Notes: generated from the letters alone by a model not told the origin. A stretch of 27,473 bases of DNA from UBA12079 sp964608745 (GCA_964608745.1 CAZSPC010000011.1:1-27473), one strand, 5' to 3'; positions 1 through 7,008 are shown, counted from the first letter of the stretch. Program-made: numbers and translations.

Positions 1-13
1 ATATATTGCAACA

Positions 14-42
14 AAAAACTGGGGTTTCAAACCCCAGTTTTT
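14..42. terminator. Bidirectional terminator-like hairpin
   Basis: Perfect 14-bp arms (14-27 and 29-42) around one C, with an A-run on the left and a T-run on the right. It could terminate transcripts on either strand. The right arm plus the next 12 bases is repeated, inverted, at 27419-27444. Confidence 0.6.
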
Positions 43-54
43 GATATTAAGTCG

Positions 55-85
55 ATATTTTTAAACCCAAAGGGTTTAAAAATAT
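55..85. repeat. AT-rich 14-bp hairpin
   Basis: Perfect 14-bp inverted arms (55-68, 72-85) around AAA, with GGG/CCC at the loop side. It follows the first hairpin directly. Function is unknown; it may be part of a compound palindromic element. Confidence 0.5.
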
Positions 86-134
86 TTAGTAACTTGTGAC
101 CACACAAATTCAGTATACGGAGTATTCGTATTAA

Positions 135-143
135 TGTTACAAT
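135..143 (+). promoter_or_regulatory. Candidate extended -10 for the 173 gene
   Basis: TG-T-TACAAT lies 29 nt before the ATG at 173. It matches the extended -10 pattern seen before many genes here (TGTTATTAT, TGTTATAAT, TGTTACAAT), but with a longer leader. No clear -35 was seen. Confidence 0.35.
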
Positions 144-172
144 TATTTTTATAAGCTAATTTATTTTTTATT

Positions 173-676
173 ATGGACTACAAAAAACACACTACTCCTG
201 ACAGTTTGGAAAAATATTCTTTTCTTTGGTCAGAGGCACGATTAATCTTAGCAGCTATTGCATTATTTCTTGGAGGTTTCCCTCTTGTATTTAAAATAGT
301 TCCTTACGGTTTATCCAGTACAACTAGTTCCCTACTTACAATTTGTTGGATTATATCAGGAATAGCATCTGCTTATCTAGGTTGGAAATGGTACACAGGA
401 GGACAAACTATTTTTGGAAAGAAAGAGATGAAAGATAAAATTGCTTTTCTTATCTCCGTCGTATCAGGAATCAATTTAGGACTTGCTGGTATTCTTGGAT
501 CAAATATTGGAATGAATATTTCATCAAGCAAAACTGTTTTTATTGTTGTAGGAATTATCTACTTAATTTCAGCTGGATATCTATACAAAAGATGGAACGA
601 ATCAAACAAAAAATTATTTGATGCACCTACTATTGTAGTGCAAAACGAATCAGCAGAATCAGATCAAGAAAGTTAA
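173..676 (+). CDS. Hypothetical small membrane protein (167 aa)
   Basis: No family recognised. About four hydrophobic segments are visible (roughly residues 24-44, 52-70, 90-112 and 120-138), starting after a polar N-terminus and ending in a polar tail rich in Ser, Glu and Asp, so an integral membrane protein is likely. There is no Shine-Dalgarno before the ATG; a candidate extended -10 sits 29 nt upstream. The gene stands alone on the plus strand, between two hairpins on its left and the REP palindrome at 708-738, which may serve as its terminator. The call rests on the length of the open frame and the coherent hydrophobicity pattern. Confidence 0.7.
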   Translation: MDYKKHTTPDSLEKYSFLWSEARLILAAIALFLGGFPLVFKIVPYGLSSTTSSLLTICWIISGIASAYLGWKWYTGGQTIFGKKEMKDKIAFLISVVSGINLGLAGILGSNIGMNISSSKTVFIVVGIIYLISAGYLYKRWNESNKKLFDAPTIVVQNESAESDQES

Positions 677-707
677 AGTAGCATAGTAAATAAGTAGTAG
701 AAAATCA

Positions 708-738
708 AAAACGGCAGAAACCGGGTTTCTGCCGTTTT
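708..738. repeat. REP family 1, downstream copy
   Basis: Perfect palindrome with 15-bp arms around a central G, core CGGCAGAAACC/GGTTTCTGCCG. It sits 3 bp from the stop codon of the transposase gene at 742 and between convergent genes, so it may also act as a two-way terminator (T-run on the right, A-run on the left). Other copies are at 1234-1266, 1472-1500 and 21153-21181. Confidence 0.85.
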
Positions 739-741
739 CTA

Positions 742-1446
742 CTATTCCAAATAGTATTCTTGTCTTTTTTCTTGTTTCAATTTTTTCGATTCTTTTGCAA
801 CTTTTTTCGCATATTTTTTATAATCCTCAATACTTTGAAATTGTCCTAATACCTTGTCCTTCCCCTCACATATATTCACTATTTTATTCTCACCACAATA
901 TTCACTCCAACTAGAAAAAACCAATTCTTTACCCCTACCATTTATTCCATGAATTTTATCATTTTTGTTTATATAAGCACTAACATAAGTTAAGGCATCA
1001 TCGTGTTCAATATATTTTGCCTTAAATCTACCCTGAAATAAGGAGCCTGTTCTTTCATTTTTTATATTAAAATATTTAGTATATCCAAGCCCTAATTTAT
1101 GCATAAACTTACTTATACCGTTATCTGAAATTTGTTTTACTAGTAAATGAAAATGATTGGGGTTTAAACAAACCGCAATTATTTCTATCAATTCCCCACC
1201 CTCTTTTACTAACCTAGAAAAATCTACATTATCAAAACCGGCAGAAACCGGGTTTCTGCCGGTTTTCTTTTCATGGCTTTCATTTAATTCGTCGCGAATA
1301 CTTCCGACTACTTCTGGTCGGTTAAATATTAGGATTCCTTTTACAAATCTCCAAAGATCATTTTTATCTTCAAAAATATTTCTTTTATCAACACCGCGAT
1401 TATAAATATGATAATATTCTCCATTTTGAAATTTTAAATCTCTCAT
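742..1446 (-). CDS. REP-associated tyrosine transposase (RAYT1, Y1_Tnp/IS200-like)
   Basis: Single-strand DNA transposase of the HUH Y1 class (234 aa). Visible motifs are the N-terminal GEYYHIYNRG at residues 9-18, the HUH-type NHFHLL (His98, His100), and YTKYFN followed by GSLFQGRFK, the usual region of the catalytic tyrosine. In known RAYTs the enzyme nicks or mobilises REP palindromes. The gene is bracketed by REP copies at 708-738 and 1472-1500. A third copy lies inside the gene at 1234-1266 and encodes residues 61-71 in frame. The start at 1446 is supported by an extended -10 (TG-G-TAGAAT) ending 6 nt upstream and by alignment of its first 50 residues, without gaps, to RAYT2 at 17591-18238. 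Family assignment is firm; activity is unknown. Confidence 0.9.
   Translation of the reverse strand: MRDLKFQNGEYYHIYNRGVDKRNIFEDKNDLWRFVKGILIFNRPEVVGSIRDELNESHEKKTGRNPVSAGFDNVDFSRLVKEGGELIEIIAVCLNPNHFHLLVKQISDNGISKFMHKLGLGYTKYFNIKNERTGSLFQGRFKAKYIEHDDALTYVSAYINKNDKIHGINGRGKELVFSSWSEYCGENKIVNICEGKDKVLGQFQSIEDYKKYAKKVAKESKKLKQEKRQEYYLE
1234..1266. repeat. REP family 1 copy embedded in the RAYT1 gene
   Basis: Perfect palindrome with 16-bp arms around G1250. It has one extra C:G pair per arm compared with the flanking copies, so the stem stays perfect and the reading frame open. It encodes residues 61-71 (KTGRNPVSAGF), just before the HUH strand. Confidence 0.85.
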
Positions 1447-1452
1447 ATATTT

Positions 1453-1461
1453 ATTCTACCA
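1453..1461 (-). promoter_or_regulatory. Extended -10 of RAYT1
   Basis: On the minus strand TG-G-TAGAAT is followed by 6 nt and the ATG at 1446, so the transcript would be leaderless or nearly so. The REP at 1472-1500 covers the -35 region. Confidence 0.45.
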
Positions 1462-1471
1462 CAAAAAATAA

Positions 1472-1500
1472 AAACGGCAGAAACCGGGTTTCTGCCGTTT
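1472..1500. repeat. REP family 1, upstream copy
   Basis: Perfect 14-bp arms around G1486, 26 bp upstream of the RAYT1 start and 10 bp downstream of the murF stop. It may serve as the murF terminator and overlaps the RAYT1 -35 region, so it could affect the transposase promoter. Confidence 0.85.
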
Positions 1501-1510
1501 GCCTGCCCAC

Positions 1511-2788
1511 CTACCTTACGAGAAGCTTATCAGCCAATTCCGGCCTAGCCATAATCTCCTCAACTGTTCTTTCCATCCTAGTTGCCCAGCGTGATCCTTT
1601 TACTAAAATCACATCCCCTTCTTGAATTTGATTTTGTAAAAAACTTCCAGCTTTTTGTGAATCTTCAAATTGGAAAATTTTACTCTCATGCATTCCTGCA
1701 TTCAGCGCCCCATCCGCAATATCTTTTGATCGCATACCAACAGTTAGCAACATATCACAAACCCCTGCTACATTCTCCCCCGCTTTTTTGTGTGCACTGA
1801 CTGTATATCTTCCCAATTCCATCATATCTCCTAGGACAGCAATTTTTCTACCGGAATTCTCAATTTCATTTAGTGTTTTCAGAGCCCACTGAACAGCTAG
1901 TGGAGACGAGTTATAAGAATCATCAATAATTGTACTTCCTTTTAACCCCCTAATGACTCGCATTCTTCCTGGTTGAGACTTATGATTATCCATAATTGAT
2001 TGTGACATTTCAACCAAGTTTAAATCCTGAGAAGCTCCAACAGCAATCGCTGCTAACGCCGGATAAATATGTTGAACACCCAGCACACCACCTATCCCGA
2101 CCGGCAAAACGGTACCACCATACTCAACCTTAAAAGAAATTCCTTTTACTTTTTTCTGTTCGTTATATGCAATATTCACATTTGAACCAATAATATTAGC
2201 TTCTTCATTAAATCCGTAAGTCAAAGTTTTTTTGTTATATTCGTTTTTGGTTTCTAATACAGACTCATCGTCATGATTTAAAATAAGCACTCCATCTTTT
2301 TTCAGATATTTAGCTAAGTTTTTCTTTTCTTTAATAACTTCTGCGGGAGAATTAAAATATTCAACATGAGCAGGAATTTCAGCAAAACGAGTAATCACAG
2401 CAATATCGGGTTTCAGCCATTTAGCGATACTAGAAATATCCCCCGGATGATCTGCCCCAACTTCTAAAATCAACCATTTTGGATAATGGTTTTTAAAAAG
2501 AATTAAAGCAAACCCCTCTAATAAAGTTTTAATCCAAATAAAAGGATTAAGACCTCCGTTATCACATCCTAAAATACTCAACGGTACACCTATTTCACTA
2601 TTAAAAGATTTTTCACTTTTTCGTACAAAAAAAGCAGAACTTAAAACCGTATGGATAGTATCCTTGGTTGTTGTCTTTCCAACACTACCAGTAATAGCTA
2701 CAATTTTTGGTTTGTATTTGAAAAGAACCAACCGAGCTTCAAGCTGGAGGATTGTAACTATTATTTTTTTGAATAGAGATTTAAACAT
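1511..2788 (-). CDS. murF: UDP-N-acetylmuramoyl-tripeptide--D-alanyl-D-alanine ligase, N-terminally reduced
   Basis: Cytoplasmic ATP-dependent ligase that adds D-Ala-D-Ala to the UDP-MurNAc tripeptide, the last soluble step of peptidoglycan precursor synthesis. Visible features are the P-loop GSVGKTTTK (34-42), DDSYNSSP before the C-terminal ligase domain, VLGDMMELG (a MurF-type signature) and VKGSR near the end. At 425 aa it is close to family size, but the P-loop starts at residue 34 instead of after about 100. The usual N-terminal substrate-binding domain is therefore absent, replaced by a short hydrophobic-basic stretch (MFKSLFKK and on). It is last in the minus-strand cluster after ftsI. 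No SD; a CCCTAA-type tract lies directly before the ATG. Another Mur ligase is unlikely given the MurF motifs. Confidence 0.9.
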   Translation of the reverse strand: MFKSLFKKIIVTILQLEARLVLFKYKPKIVAITGSVGKTTTKDTIHTVLSSAFFVRKSEKSFNSEIGVPLSILGCDNGGLNPFIWIKTLLEGFALILFKNHYPKWLILEVGADHPGDISSIAKWLKPDIAVITRFAEIPAHVEYFNSPAEVIKEKKNLAKYLKKDGVLILNHDDESVLETKNEYNKKTLTYGFNEEANIIGSNVNIAYNEQKKVKGISFKVEYGGTVLPVGIGGVLGVQHIYPALAAIAVGASQDLNLVEMSQSIMDNHKSQPGRMRVIRGLKGSTIIDDSYNSSPLAVQWALKTLNEIENSGRKIAVLGDMMELGRYTVSAHKKAGENVAGVCDMLLTVGMRSKDIADGALNAGMHESKIFQFEDSQKAGSFLQNQIQEGDVILVKGSRWATRMERTVEEIMARPELADKLLVR

Positions 2789-2791
2789 ATA

Positions 2792-2827
2792 ATTAGGGTT
2801 TAGGATTTAGCGTTTAGGGTTGTAGGG
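2792..2827 (-). repeat. Telomere-like CCCTAA tract upstream of murF
   Basis: Imperfect repeats of GGGTTTA/GGATTTA/GCGTTTA on the plus strand, so CCCTAA units on the murF sense strand, ending a few bases before its ATG. Similar tracts precede ftsI (4882-4907), ftsL (5710-5745) and, as a C-rich variant, secG (21350-21403). Confidence 0.6.
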
Positions 2828-2828
2828 G

Positions 2829-2912
2829 GAATTTTTGGCTTTGCTAAAAATTCATTTACGACCCACTGGTTCGTCTTTGCGAGTGAAGCGAAACAATCCA
2901 CTTCAAATTTTT
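2829..2912. repeat. Dispersed intergenic repeat (GCGAGYGAAGCGAARCAATCC type)
   Basis: Contains a small hairpin (AATTTTTGGCTTTGCTAAAAATT region), then TCGTCTTTGCGAG, GAAGCGAAACAATCC and CACTTCAAATTT. The same order of modules occurs at 5010-5138, so this is a copy that lacks the right-hand inverted arm. Confidence 0.6.
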
Positions 2913-2999
2913 CCTTAAAAAATACTGGGAGAAACCTTTTTAAGATTTCGACTCAACCGACAAAAACAAAAAATCGTTTTTTTCTGAAGGAGGTAAAAT

Positions 3000-3065
3000 A
3001 TGATCATTCAGAAAAATTACCTGAATCGGCTTGGCGCCAAAACCTCAGACCTAATTTTGGGGTAA
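3000..3065 (+). CDS. 21-residue SD-led small ORF
   Basis: A near-ideal Shine-Dalgarno (AAGGAGG, 2987-2993) is 6 nt before the ATG. The ORF starts MIIQKNYLNRLG, ends SDLILG and stops with TAA, 32 bp before a strong terminator at 3098-3131. Its orientation opposes ftsI and murF, and no plus-strand gene follows, so it is not an obvious leader peptide. Codons such as CTG, CGG, GGC and GCC are richer in GC than those of neighbouring genes. A hairpin (CCAGC-CGT-GCTGG) lies between the stop and the terminator. No function can be named. The alternative is a structured RNA in which the SD match is coincidental. Confidence 0.45.
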   Translation: MIIQKNYLNRLGAKTSDLILG

Positions 3066-3097
3066 ATAATAAGACCAGCCGTGCTGGGCTACACCAA

Positions 3098-3131
3098 GGG
3101 TCACCGCATTTTTTAGCCGGTGGCCCTTTTT
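3098..3131 (+). terminator. Intrinsic terminator of the 3000-3065 unit
   Basis: 9-bp stem GGGTCACCG/CGGTGGCCC (one G-T pair) with an 11-nt loop, followed by TTTTT. The T-run is only on the plus strand, so it ends a plus-strand transcript and not ftsI. Confidence 0.7.
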
Positions 3132-3166
3132 CATTTTCAAAAAACTTCTTCTTTCAATAATTTATC

Positions 3167-4867
3167 CTACCTATCGGGTGGAACTTCGTAATAATTTATA
3201 AGAAACTTCACCACATTCATAAACGGCTCAGTCAATGTTGCCGAAGCATACCTCACCTCTTTTGGATTAATTATATAAAAGAACGCTAGGAACTGCGGGT
3301 TATAAGCAGGAAAATATCCAAAAAATGAGTGTAGGTATTTATCTTCGTAATATCCTCCACCCTCTTCTTTTGCCATTTGGGCAGTACCGGTTTTAGCGGC
3401 AATACTATAATTATCCATTTTTACAGTACCGTCGAGCAAGGCGTCATCAACTACTTCCACTAACATCCGAGTAATCTCTTCGGATGTTCTTTCTTTAAAA
3501 ATTTGCTCCCCCTCCGGATACAATATCTCCTTAGCTAAACCAACAGTACGCTTAATTCCAACGGAGAAATGTGGTGTTATTAGCTTACCACCGTTCGCCA
3601 AGGCAGACAATGCGCGTACGGTCTCAACCGGTGTCAAAGCAATACCCTGACCAAAAGAAGCTGTTGCATATTCAATATCTCGTGGACTTTCGAGATTAGT
3701 CACCAATCCATATGTCTCGCCCGGCAAATCTATCCCCGTCTCTTCTCCCAACCCCAATTTCAACATATACTCAGCAAAAGTTTCTTTTCCCGTTTCTTCA
3801 ACAACAAAAGCTACACCGGTATTTAAAGACTGGTTTAAAACTTCCTGCATACTAACCACCCCCCTGCCCCTACCATCATAATTAGAAATCTTGGCCTCGT
3901 CATAAACAAAGTAGCCTTTATCATTATAAGTTGTTTTTGCTGTTACGGCCCTTGTATCCAAACCAATTGCCATTGTTATTGGTTTTATAATCGAGCCCAT
4001 TTCAAAAACATTTTCAACAAAAGGGTGGGAGAAATCAGAATTTTTACTTTTTTGGAAATTGTTTAAATCAAAAGAAGGACTAACACCTAGGGCATAGATT
4101 TTCCCATCTCGAGGATCAATAATTACCCCCAAAGCCTGTTCTGTACTCCACTTTTCTTGTAGTTTAATTAATTCACTTTCTAGAAAAGATTGCACAGTTG
4201 GTTCAATACTCAAAATTACATCTCCTTCCCTTTTCTTGCCCCCCAAACCACTTTTAATGTTAGAAAAAACCTCTGCAAAAAAGTTTACATAAAGATCACT
4301 ATTTTCTCTTTGTAAAATATCATTGTAGTACCGCTCAATTCCATAACGACCAGCTAAAGTATTGTCTTCATAACCAAGAAATCCGAGGGTATGACAAGCT
4401 AAACCTTCACCCGGATAAAAACGCCACCTCTGTTTATATAGTTTTATTCCAGGAATTTCTAAAGCTTCAATTTTTTCTGCCGTTTCAGAATTTAACTTAT
4501 CAGCCAACTCTTCATAAGGATCATCTTTTTTATTAGCTTTGTTAAAAAAACTCTCACGACTAATCTCAATAACTGTTGATAATTTTTTGTATGCATCAGT
4601 TGGATTCTCTAAATTTTTTGGAACCATCGCTAAAACAAATCCACTTTTTAATGTTGCAGCCGAGATAAGTTTTTCGTCTTTGTCTTTGAAATAAATAGAA
4701 CCTCGACTAAAAATACTATGTCCGGGAGCAGTATATTGCCTATCAGCTTGATCACTAAAAGATTGCCCATGAATTACTTGGAGAAAATAAAGTCGACCAA
4801 CGAGAAGTAGGGCAACTAAAACAAAGATGCTGTATAGGATTGTGATTCGAGAGATTTTTAATTTCAT
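3167..4867 (-). CDS. ftsI: Class B penicillin-binding protein (division transpeptidase FtsI/PBP2-like)
   Basis: DD-transpeptidase that cross-links peptidoglycan, probably at the septum. One N-terminal membrane segment (about residues 8-28) is followed by a dimerisation region and the transpeptidase domain with all three active-site motifs: SIIK (Ser292, Lys295), SLN (347-349) and KTG (492-494). Length 566 aa is normal for the class. It lies between ftsL and murF on the minus strand, the expected order in a division cluster. FtsI rather than an elongation PBP2 is inferred from this position. No SD precedes the ATG; a CCCTAAACCCTTATTCC tract and a 21-bp inverted-repeat element fill the upstream gap. 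Confidence 0.92.
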   Translation of the reverse strand: MKLKISRITILYSIFVLVALLLVGRLYFLQVIHGQSFSDQADRQYTAPGHSIFSRGSIYFKDKDEKLISAATLKSGFVLAMVPKNLENPTDAYKKLSTVIEISRESFFNKANKKDDPYEELADKLNSETAEKIEALEIPGIKLYKQRWRFYPGEGLACHTLGFLGYEDNTLAGRYGIERYYNDILQRENSDLYVNFFAEVFSNIKSGLGGKKREGDVILSIEPTVQSFLESELIKLQEKWSTEQALGVIIDPRDGKIYALGVSPSFDLNNFQKSKNSDFSHPFVENVFEMGSIIKPITMAIGLDTRAVTAKTTYNDKGYFVYDEAKISNYDGRGRGVVSMQEVLNQSLNTGVAFVVEETGKETFAEYMLKLGLGEETGIDLPGETYGLVTNLESPRDIEYATASFGQGIALTPVETVRALSALANGGKLITPHFSVGIKRTVGLAKEILYPEGEQIFKERTSEEITRMLVEVVDDALLDGTVKMDNYSIAAKTGTAQMAKEEGGGYYEDKYLHSFFGYFPAYNPQFLAFFYIINPKEVRYASATLTEPFMNVVKFLINYYEVPPDR

Positions 4868-4907
4868 TTTTGAAAATAAGGAATGAGGAATAAGGGTTTA
4901 GGGTTTA

Positions 4908-4996
4908 CCCGCACACCTTTCATATCATCGTCTTTCAGACAACGCATAATTAAACAATTTTAATATTTTTTAATAATGATATGAAAGGTGTGCGGG
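4908..4996. mobile_element. 89-bp MITE-like element with perfect 21-bp inverted repeats
   Basis: Arms 4908-4928 and 4976-4996 (starting CCCGCACACC, ending GGTGTGCGGG) are perfect over 21 bp with a 47-nt AT-rich centre. TTTA directly flanks both ends and may be a 4-bp target duplication, although it lies within a GGGTTTA tract. The element appears inserted in the telomere-like tract upstream of ftsI. No other copy was seen here. Confidence 0.55.
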
Positions 4997-5054
4997 TTTA
5001 GGATTTAAGAATGAATTTTTGCCGAAGGCAAAAATTCATTGACGACCCGCAGGG

Positions 5055-5138
5055 TCGTCTTTGCGAGCGAAGCGAAGCAATCCACTTCAAATTTCTCTTT
5101 TGTTTTTAAGGAAAAATTTGAAGTGCTCGCAAAGACGA
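5055..5138. repeat. Palindromic repeat with TCGTCTTTGCGAG ends
   Basis: Terminal inverted repeats TCGTCTTTGCGAG (5055-5067) and CTCGCAAAGACGA (5126-5138), with inner arms CACTTCAAATTT (5083-5094) and AAATTTGAAGTG (5114-5125). GCGAAGCGAAGCAATCC lies between them. Related units are at 2829-2912, 5794-5915, 21698-21760 and 27076-27114. Confidence 0.7.
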
Positions 5139-5163
5139 ATTATTCTTTTTAACTAATTTAAGC

Positions 5164-5191
5164 TTGACAAATATTTTCAGTATGCTATACT
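5164..5191 (+). promoter_or_regulatory. Promoter of the 5198-5300 RNA
   Basis: TTGACA (5164-5169), 16-bp spacer, TATACT (5186-5191). This is the best sigma-70-type match in the window, facing away from the flanking minus-strand genes. Confidence 0.7.
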
Positions 5192-5197
5192 TTATGT

Positions 5198-5300
5198 ATC
5201 CTTAAGTTGACCTTTCGGCATAGGAGAACTTAGGGGGACTGATCTTAATCGGAGACGGCACGGATCGGGCCTTCGCAAACTCAATGCGAAGGTTTTTTTA
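5198..5300 (+). ncRNA. Probable standalone structured RNA (about 100 nt)
   Basis: A consensus promoter and an intrinsic terminator (stem 5270-5277/5285-5292, then seven T) bound a segment without a plausible ORF. By eye it forms a stem between CCTTAAGTT and AACTTAGG (one bulge), an internal CCT/AGG helix, and a CTGATC/GATCGG helix just before the terminator. It is more GC-rich than its surroundings and opposite in strand to ftsI and ftsL. It lacks the signature segments I know for SRP RNA, tmRNA, RNase P or 6S RNA, so no class is assigned. Confidence 0.6.
5270..5299 (+). terminator. Intrinsic terminator of the 5198 RNA
   Basis: 8-bp perfect stem CCTTCGCA/TGCGAAGG with a 7-nt loop and TTTTTTT directly after it. 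Confidence 0.85.
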
Positions 5301-5378
5301 TTTTCAAAAAACTATTCAAGTATTCAATTGAATATATGAGAATACTTAATTTTCTTGTTCCTTATTACTCAAACCTTT

Positions 5379-5705
5379 CTACTCGCTATCTCGTAGAGAT
5401 AGCCCTTGTCCTGCAAGTTTTCTTGAAGCGAACTTTACATTATCAGCGTCTTCATATCCTAACGAATAAGCATAATTTAGTGTGATTTTATTTTTCTGAG
5501 CAATATATTCAAATTCTAATTCACTGATTTCAGAATTCATAACAACAATATCAGCTTCTAAGTTTTCCCGCGCAACAATATTTAAAATAGTTTGATTTAC
5601 AAAATAAACATAGGAGATTGCGGAAAAAACCAACAAACCAAAAACACCCCAGACAAGTTTCTGTTCTATATTTTTTGTATTTATTTTTAGTGTTTTTGTT
5701 TTCAT
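5379..5705 (-). CDS. ftsL: FtsL-like septum protein
   Basis: Small bitopic membrane protein (108 aa) with a basic cytoplasmic N-terminus, one hydrophobic segment (about residues 19-38, WGVFGLLVFSAISYVYFV) and a polar, probably coiled-coil outer part (LEADIVVMNSEISELEFEY). FtsL bridges FtsB/FtsQ and FtsI-FtsW in divisome activation. The assignment rests on topology and position between rsmH and the ftsI-type PBP, as sequence conservation in this family is low. The open frame extends 20 codons further, to 5765, but those codons fall in the CCCTAA-like repeat, so the ATG at 5705 is preferred. No SD. Confidence 0.75.
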   Translation of the reverse strand: MKTKTLKINTKNIEQKLVWGVFGLLVFSAISYVYFVNQTILNIVARENLEADIVVMNSEISELEFEYIAQKNKITLNYAYSLGYEDADNVKFASRKLAGQGLSLRDSE

Positions 5706-5709
5706 ATAT

Positions 5710-5745
5710 CTAGGGTTATAGGGCTTAGCGTTTAGGGTTGTAGGG
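5710..5745 (-). repeat. Telomere-like CCCTAA tract upstream of ftsL
   Basis: GGGTTA, GGGCTTA, GCGTTTA and GGGTTG units on the plus strand, closely matching 2792-2827 (shared TTAGCGTTTAGGGTTGTAGG). It ends 4 bases from the ftsL ATG. Confidence 0.6.
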
Positions 5746-5793
5746 ATGAATTTTGGTTTTGCCAAAATTCATCAACGAAAAAACTCTGTTTTT

Positions 5794-5915
5794 TCGTCAT
5801 TGCGAGCGCTTGCACGTGGCAATCCAGGCGTTGGTTCGCTTTAGCGAACCCTTAACTTCGGTCAGCTCGCCTCTAAGCACCTGGATTGCCACACCCTTCG
5901 GGTTCGCAATGACGA
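5794..5915. repeat. Palindromic repeat with TCGTCATTGCGAG ends
   Basis: Outer arms TCGTCATTGCGAG (5794-5806) and CGCAATGACGA (5905-5915). Inner arms GTGGCAATCCAGG (5816-5828) and CCTGGATTGCCAC (5880-5892). A central hairpin GGTTCGCT-TT-AGCGAACC (5833-5850). It ends 5 bp from the rsmH stop and may act as a terminator or RNA-stabilising structure. A GACGAAAAAAC-type hairpin precedes it (5772-5797). Confidence 0.75.
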
Positions 5916-5920
5916 ATCCT

Positions 5921-6841
5921 TTAAATTCTCTCAATCACTCTCAATTTCGCGCTTCTCGCTCTCGGATTATTCTTTACCTCTTCGTCACTAGATATAATTG
6001 GTTTTTTTGTTATTAAAATTCCCTCCCCACTATCTTTTTTATCTCTCATAAACCTTTTAACGATTCGGTCTTCGAGTGAATGAAACGAAACAATCACCAT
6101 CCTCCCAGTAGTATCCAAAGCATCAAATCCTTTTTGCAACCCCTCTCTCAATGCGCCCAATTCATCATTTACTGTTATTCTTAAAGCCTGAAATGTCTTG
6201 GTGGCAAAGTGAGTTTTTTTCTTTGTGTAAATAAACGGCACTGCCTCTCGGATAATTTCAACTAAATCAAAAGTTGTTTGAATTGGCTTTTCTCTTCGGG
6301 CTTCAATAATCTGTTTAGCAATTCTGCGGGCATATCTTTCTTCTCCATAACCAAATATAATGTCAGCAATATTTTCTTCATCCCAATTATTCACTATTTC
6401 CTTTGCGGTTAACTCGGTGTTTCCCATATTCATCAAAAGGGGTTCGTCCTTTTGAAAAGAAAATCCTCTACCCGATTCTTCCAACTGATCAGAACTCAAA
6501 CCAATATCCAAAGTCAGTGCGTTTATTTTTTTGATATCCAAACCATCCAACACCTTATCCAGATTTCGAAAATTTTCAGAAACTAAATAGGTATGTGGGT
6601 ACTCAGTATCCATTATCGTGTTTCCTAAAACACCAGATACCTTATCAATTGCTTTTTGATCTTGATCGATTCCAATCACAACACCCCCTTTACCAACCCC
6701 CTTACAAATTTCTCGAAAATATCCGCCCCCACCAAGTGTTCCGTCAACAACAATATCTCCTTGATTGAGATTTAGATTTTCTATTACTTCTTTTAAAAGA
6801 ACGGGAGTATGTATTGTTTCCTCAACTTTCTTGTTTTTCAT
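5921..6841 (-). CDS. rsmH: 16S rRNA m4C1402 methyltransferase
   Basis: SAM-dependent N4-methyltransferase acting on C1402 of 16S rRNA in the decoding centre. Visible motifs are HTPVLLKEVI near the N-terminus, the SAM-binding VVDGTLGGGGYFREI (about 32-46), LDIGLSSDQLEESGRGFSF and, near the C-terminus, VSFHSLEDRIVKRF, ending in NPRARSAKLRV. At 306 aa it has the usual length. It follows mraZ, as in most bacteria. No SD is seen; a TATACA lies 7 nt before the ATG and could give a near-leaderless mRNA. A 120-bp AT-rich repeat separates it from mraZ. Confidence 0.96.
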   Translation of the reverse strand: MKNKKVEETIHTPVLLKEVIENLNLNQGDIVVDGTLGGGGYFREICKGVGKGGVVIGIDQDQKAIDKVSGVLGNTIMDTEYPHTYLVSENFRNLDKVLDGLDIKKINALTLDIGLSSDQLEESGRGFSFQKDEPLLMNMGNTELTAKEIVNNWDEENIADIIFGYGEERYARRIAKQIIEARREKPIQTTFDLVEIIREAVPFIYTKKKTHFATKTFQALRITVNDELGALREGLQKGFDALDTTGRMVIVSFHSLEDRIVKRFMRDKKDSGEGILITKKPIISSDEEVKNNPRARSAKLRVIERI

Positions 6842-6882
6842 GTCTTTTTGTATATTTTTATTTTCTGATGAACCAAAGTTTA

Positions 6883-7008
6883 AATTTTTAATTTTTAATT
6901 TATAAACAATTTTTAATGAATTAATTTTTAATGTTTAAAACGTTTAAATATTTCTGAATTTATTCATTGTTTAAAAATTATAAATTCATAAATTAAAAAT
7001 TCTTATAT
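6883..7008. repeat. AT-rich inverted-repeat element, copy 1 (rsmH-mraZ gap)
   Basis: Left end AATTTTTAATTTATAAACAA and right end TTCATAAATTAAAAATT are inverted, with a central GTTTAAAACGTTTAAA. It resembles 7505-7632 over its whole length, including the shared right edge AAAAATTCTTATA. This edge contains the mraZ stop codon (7003-7005). Confidence 0.6.

Noticed and set aside
708..1500. Repeated palindromes as a possible CRISPR array
   Set aside because: Only three copies at irregular distances, perfect palindromes, one inside a coding region; no regular spacers and no cas genes.
3075..3097. 16S rRNA-like GGGCTACAC stretch
   Set aside because: The match is only nine bases with no surrounding rRNA similarity.
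2987..3131. Leader-peptide attenuator
   Set aside because: No plus-strand gene follows the terminator; ftsI lies downstream on the opposite strand.
5706..5765. Longer ftsL start at 5765
   Set aside because: The 20 extra codons are translated CCCTAA-type repeat, shared with non-coding sites.
5753..6016. Plus-strand ORF of 87 codons over the rsmH end
   Set aside because: It consists of translated palindromic repeat and antisense rsmH.
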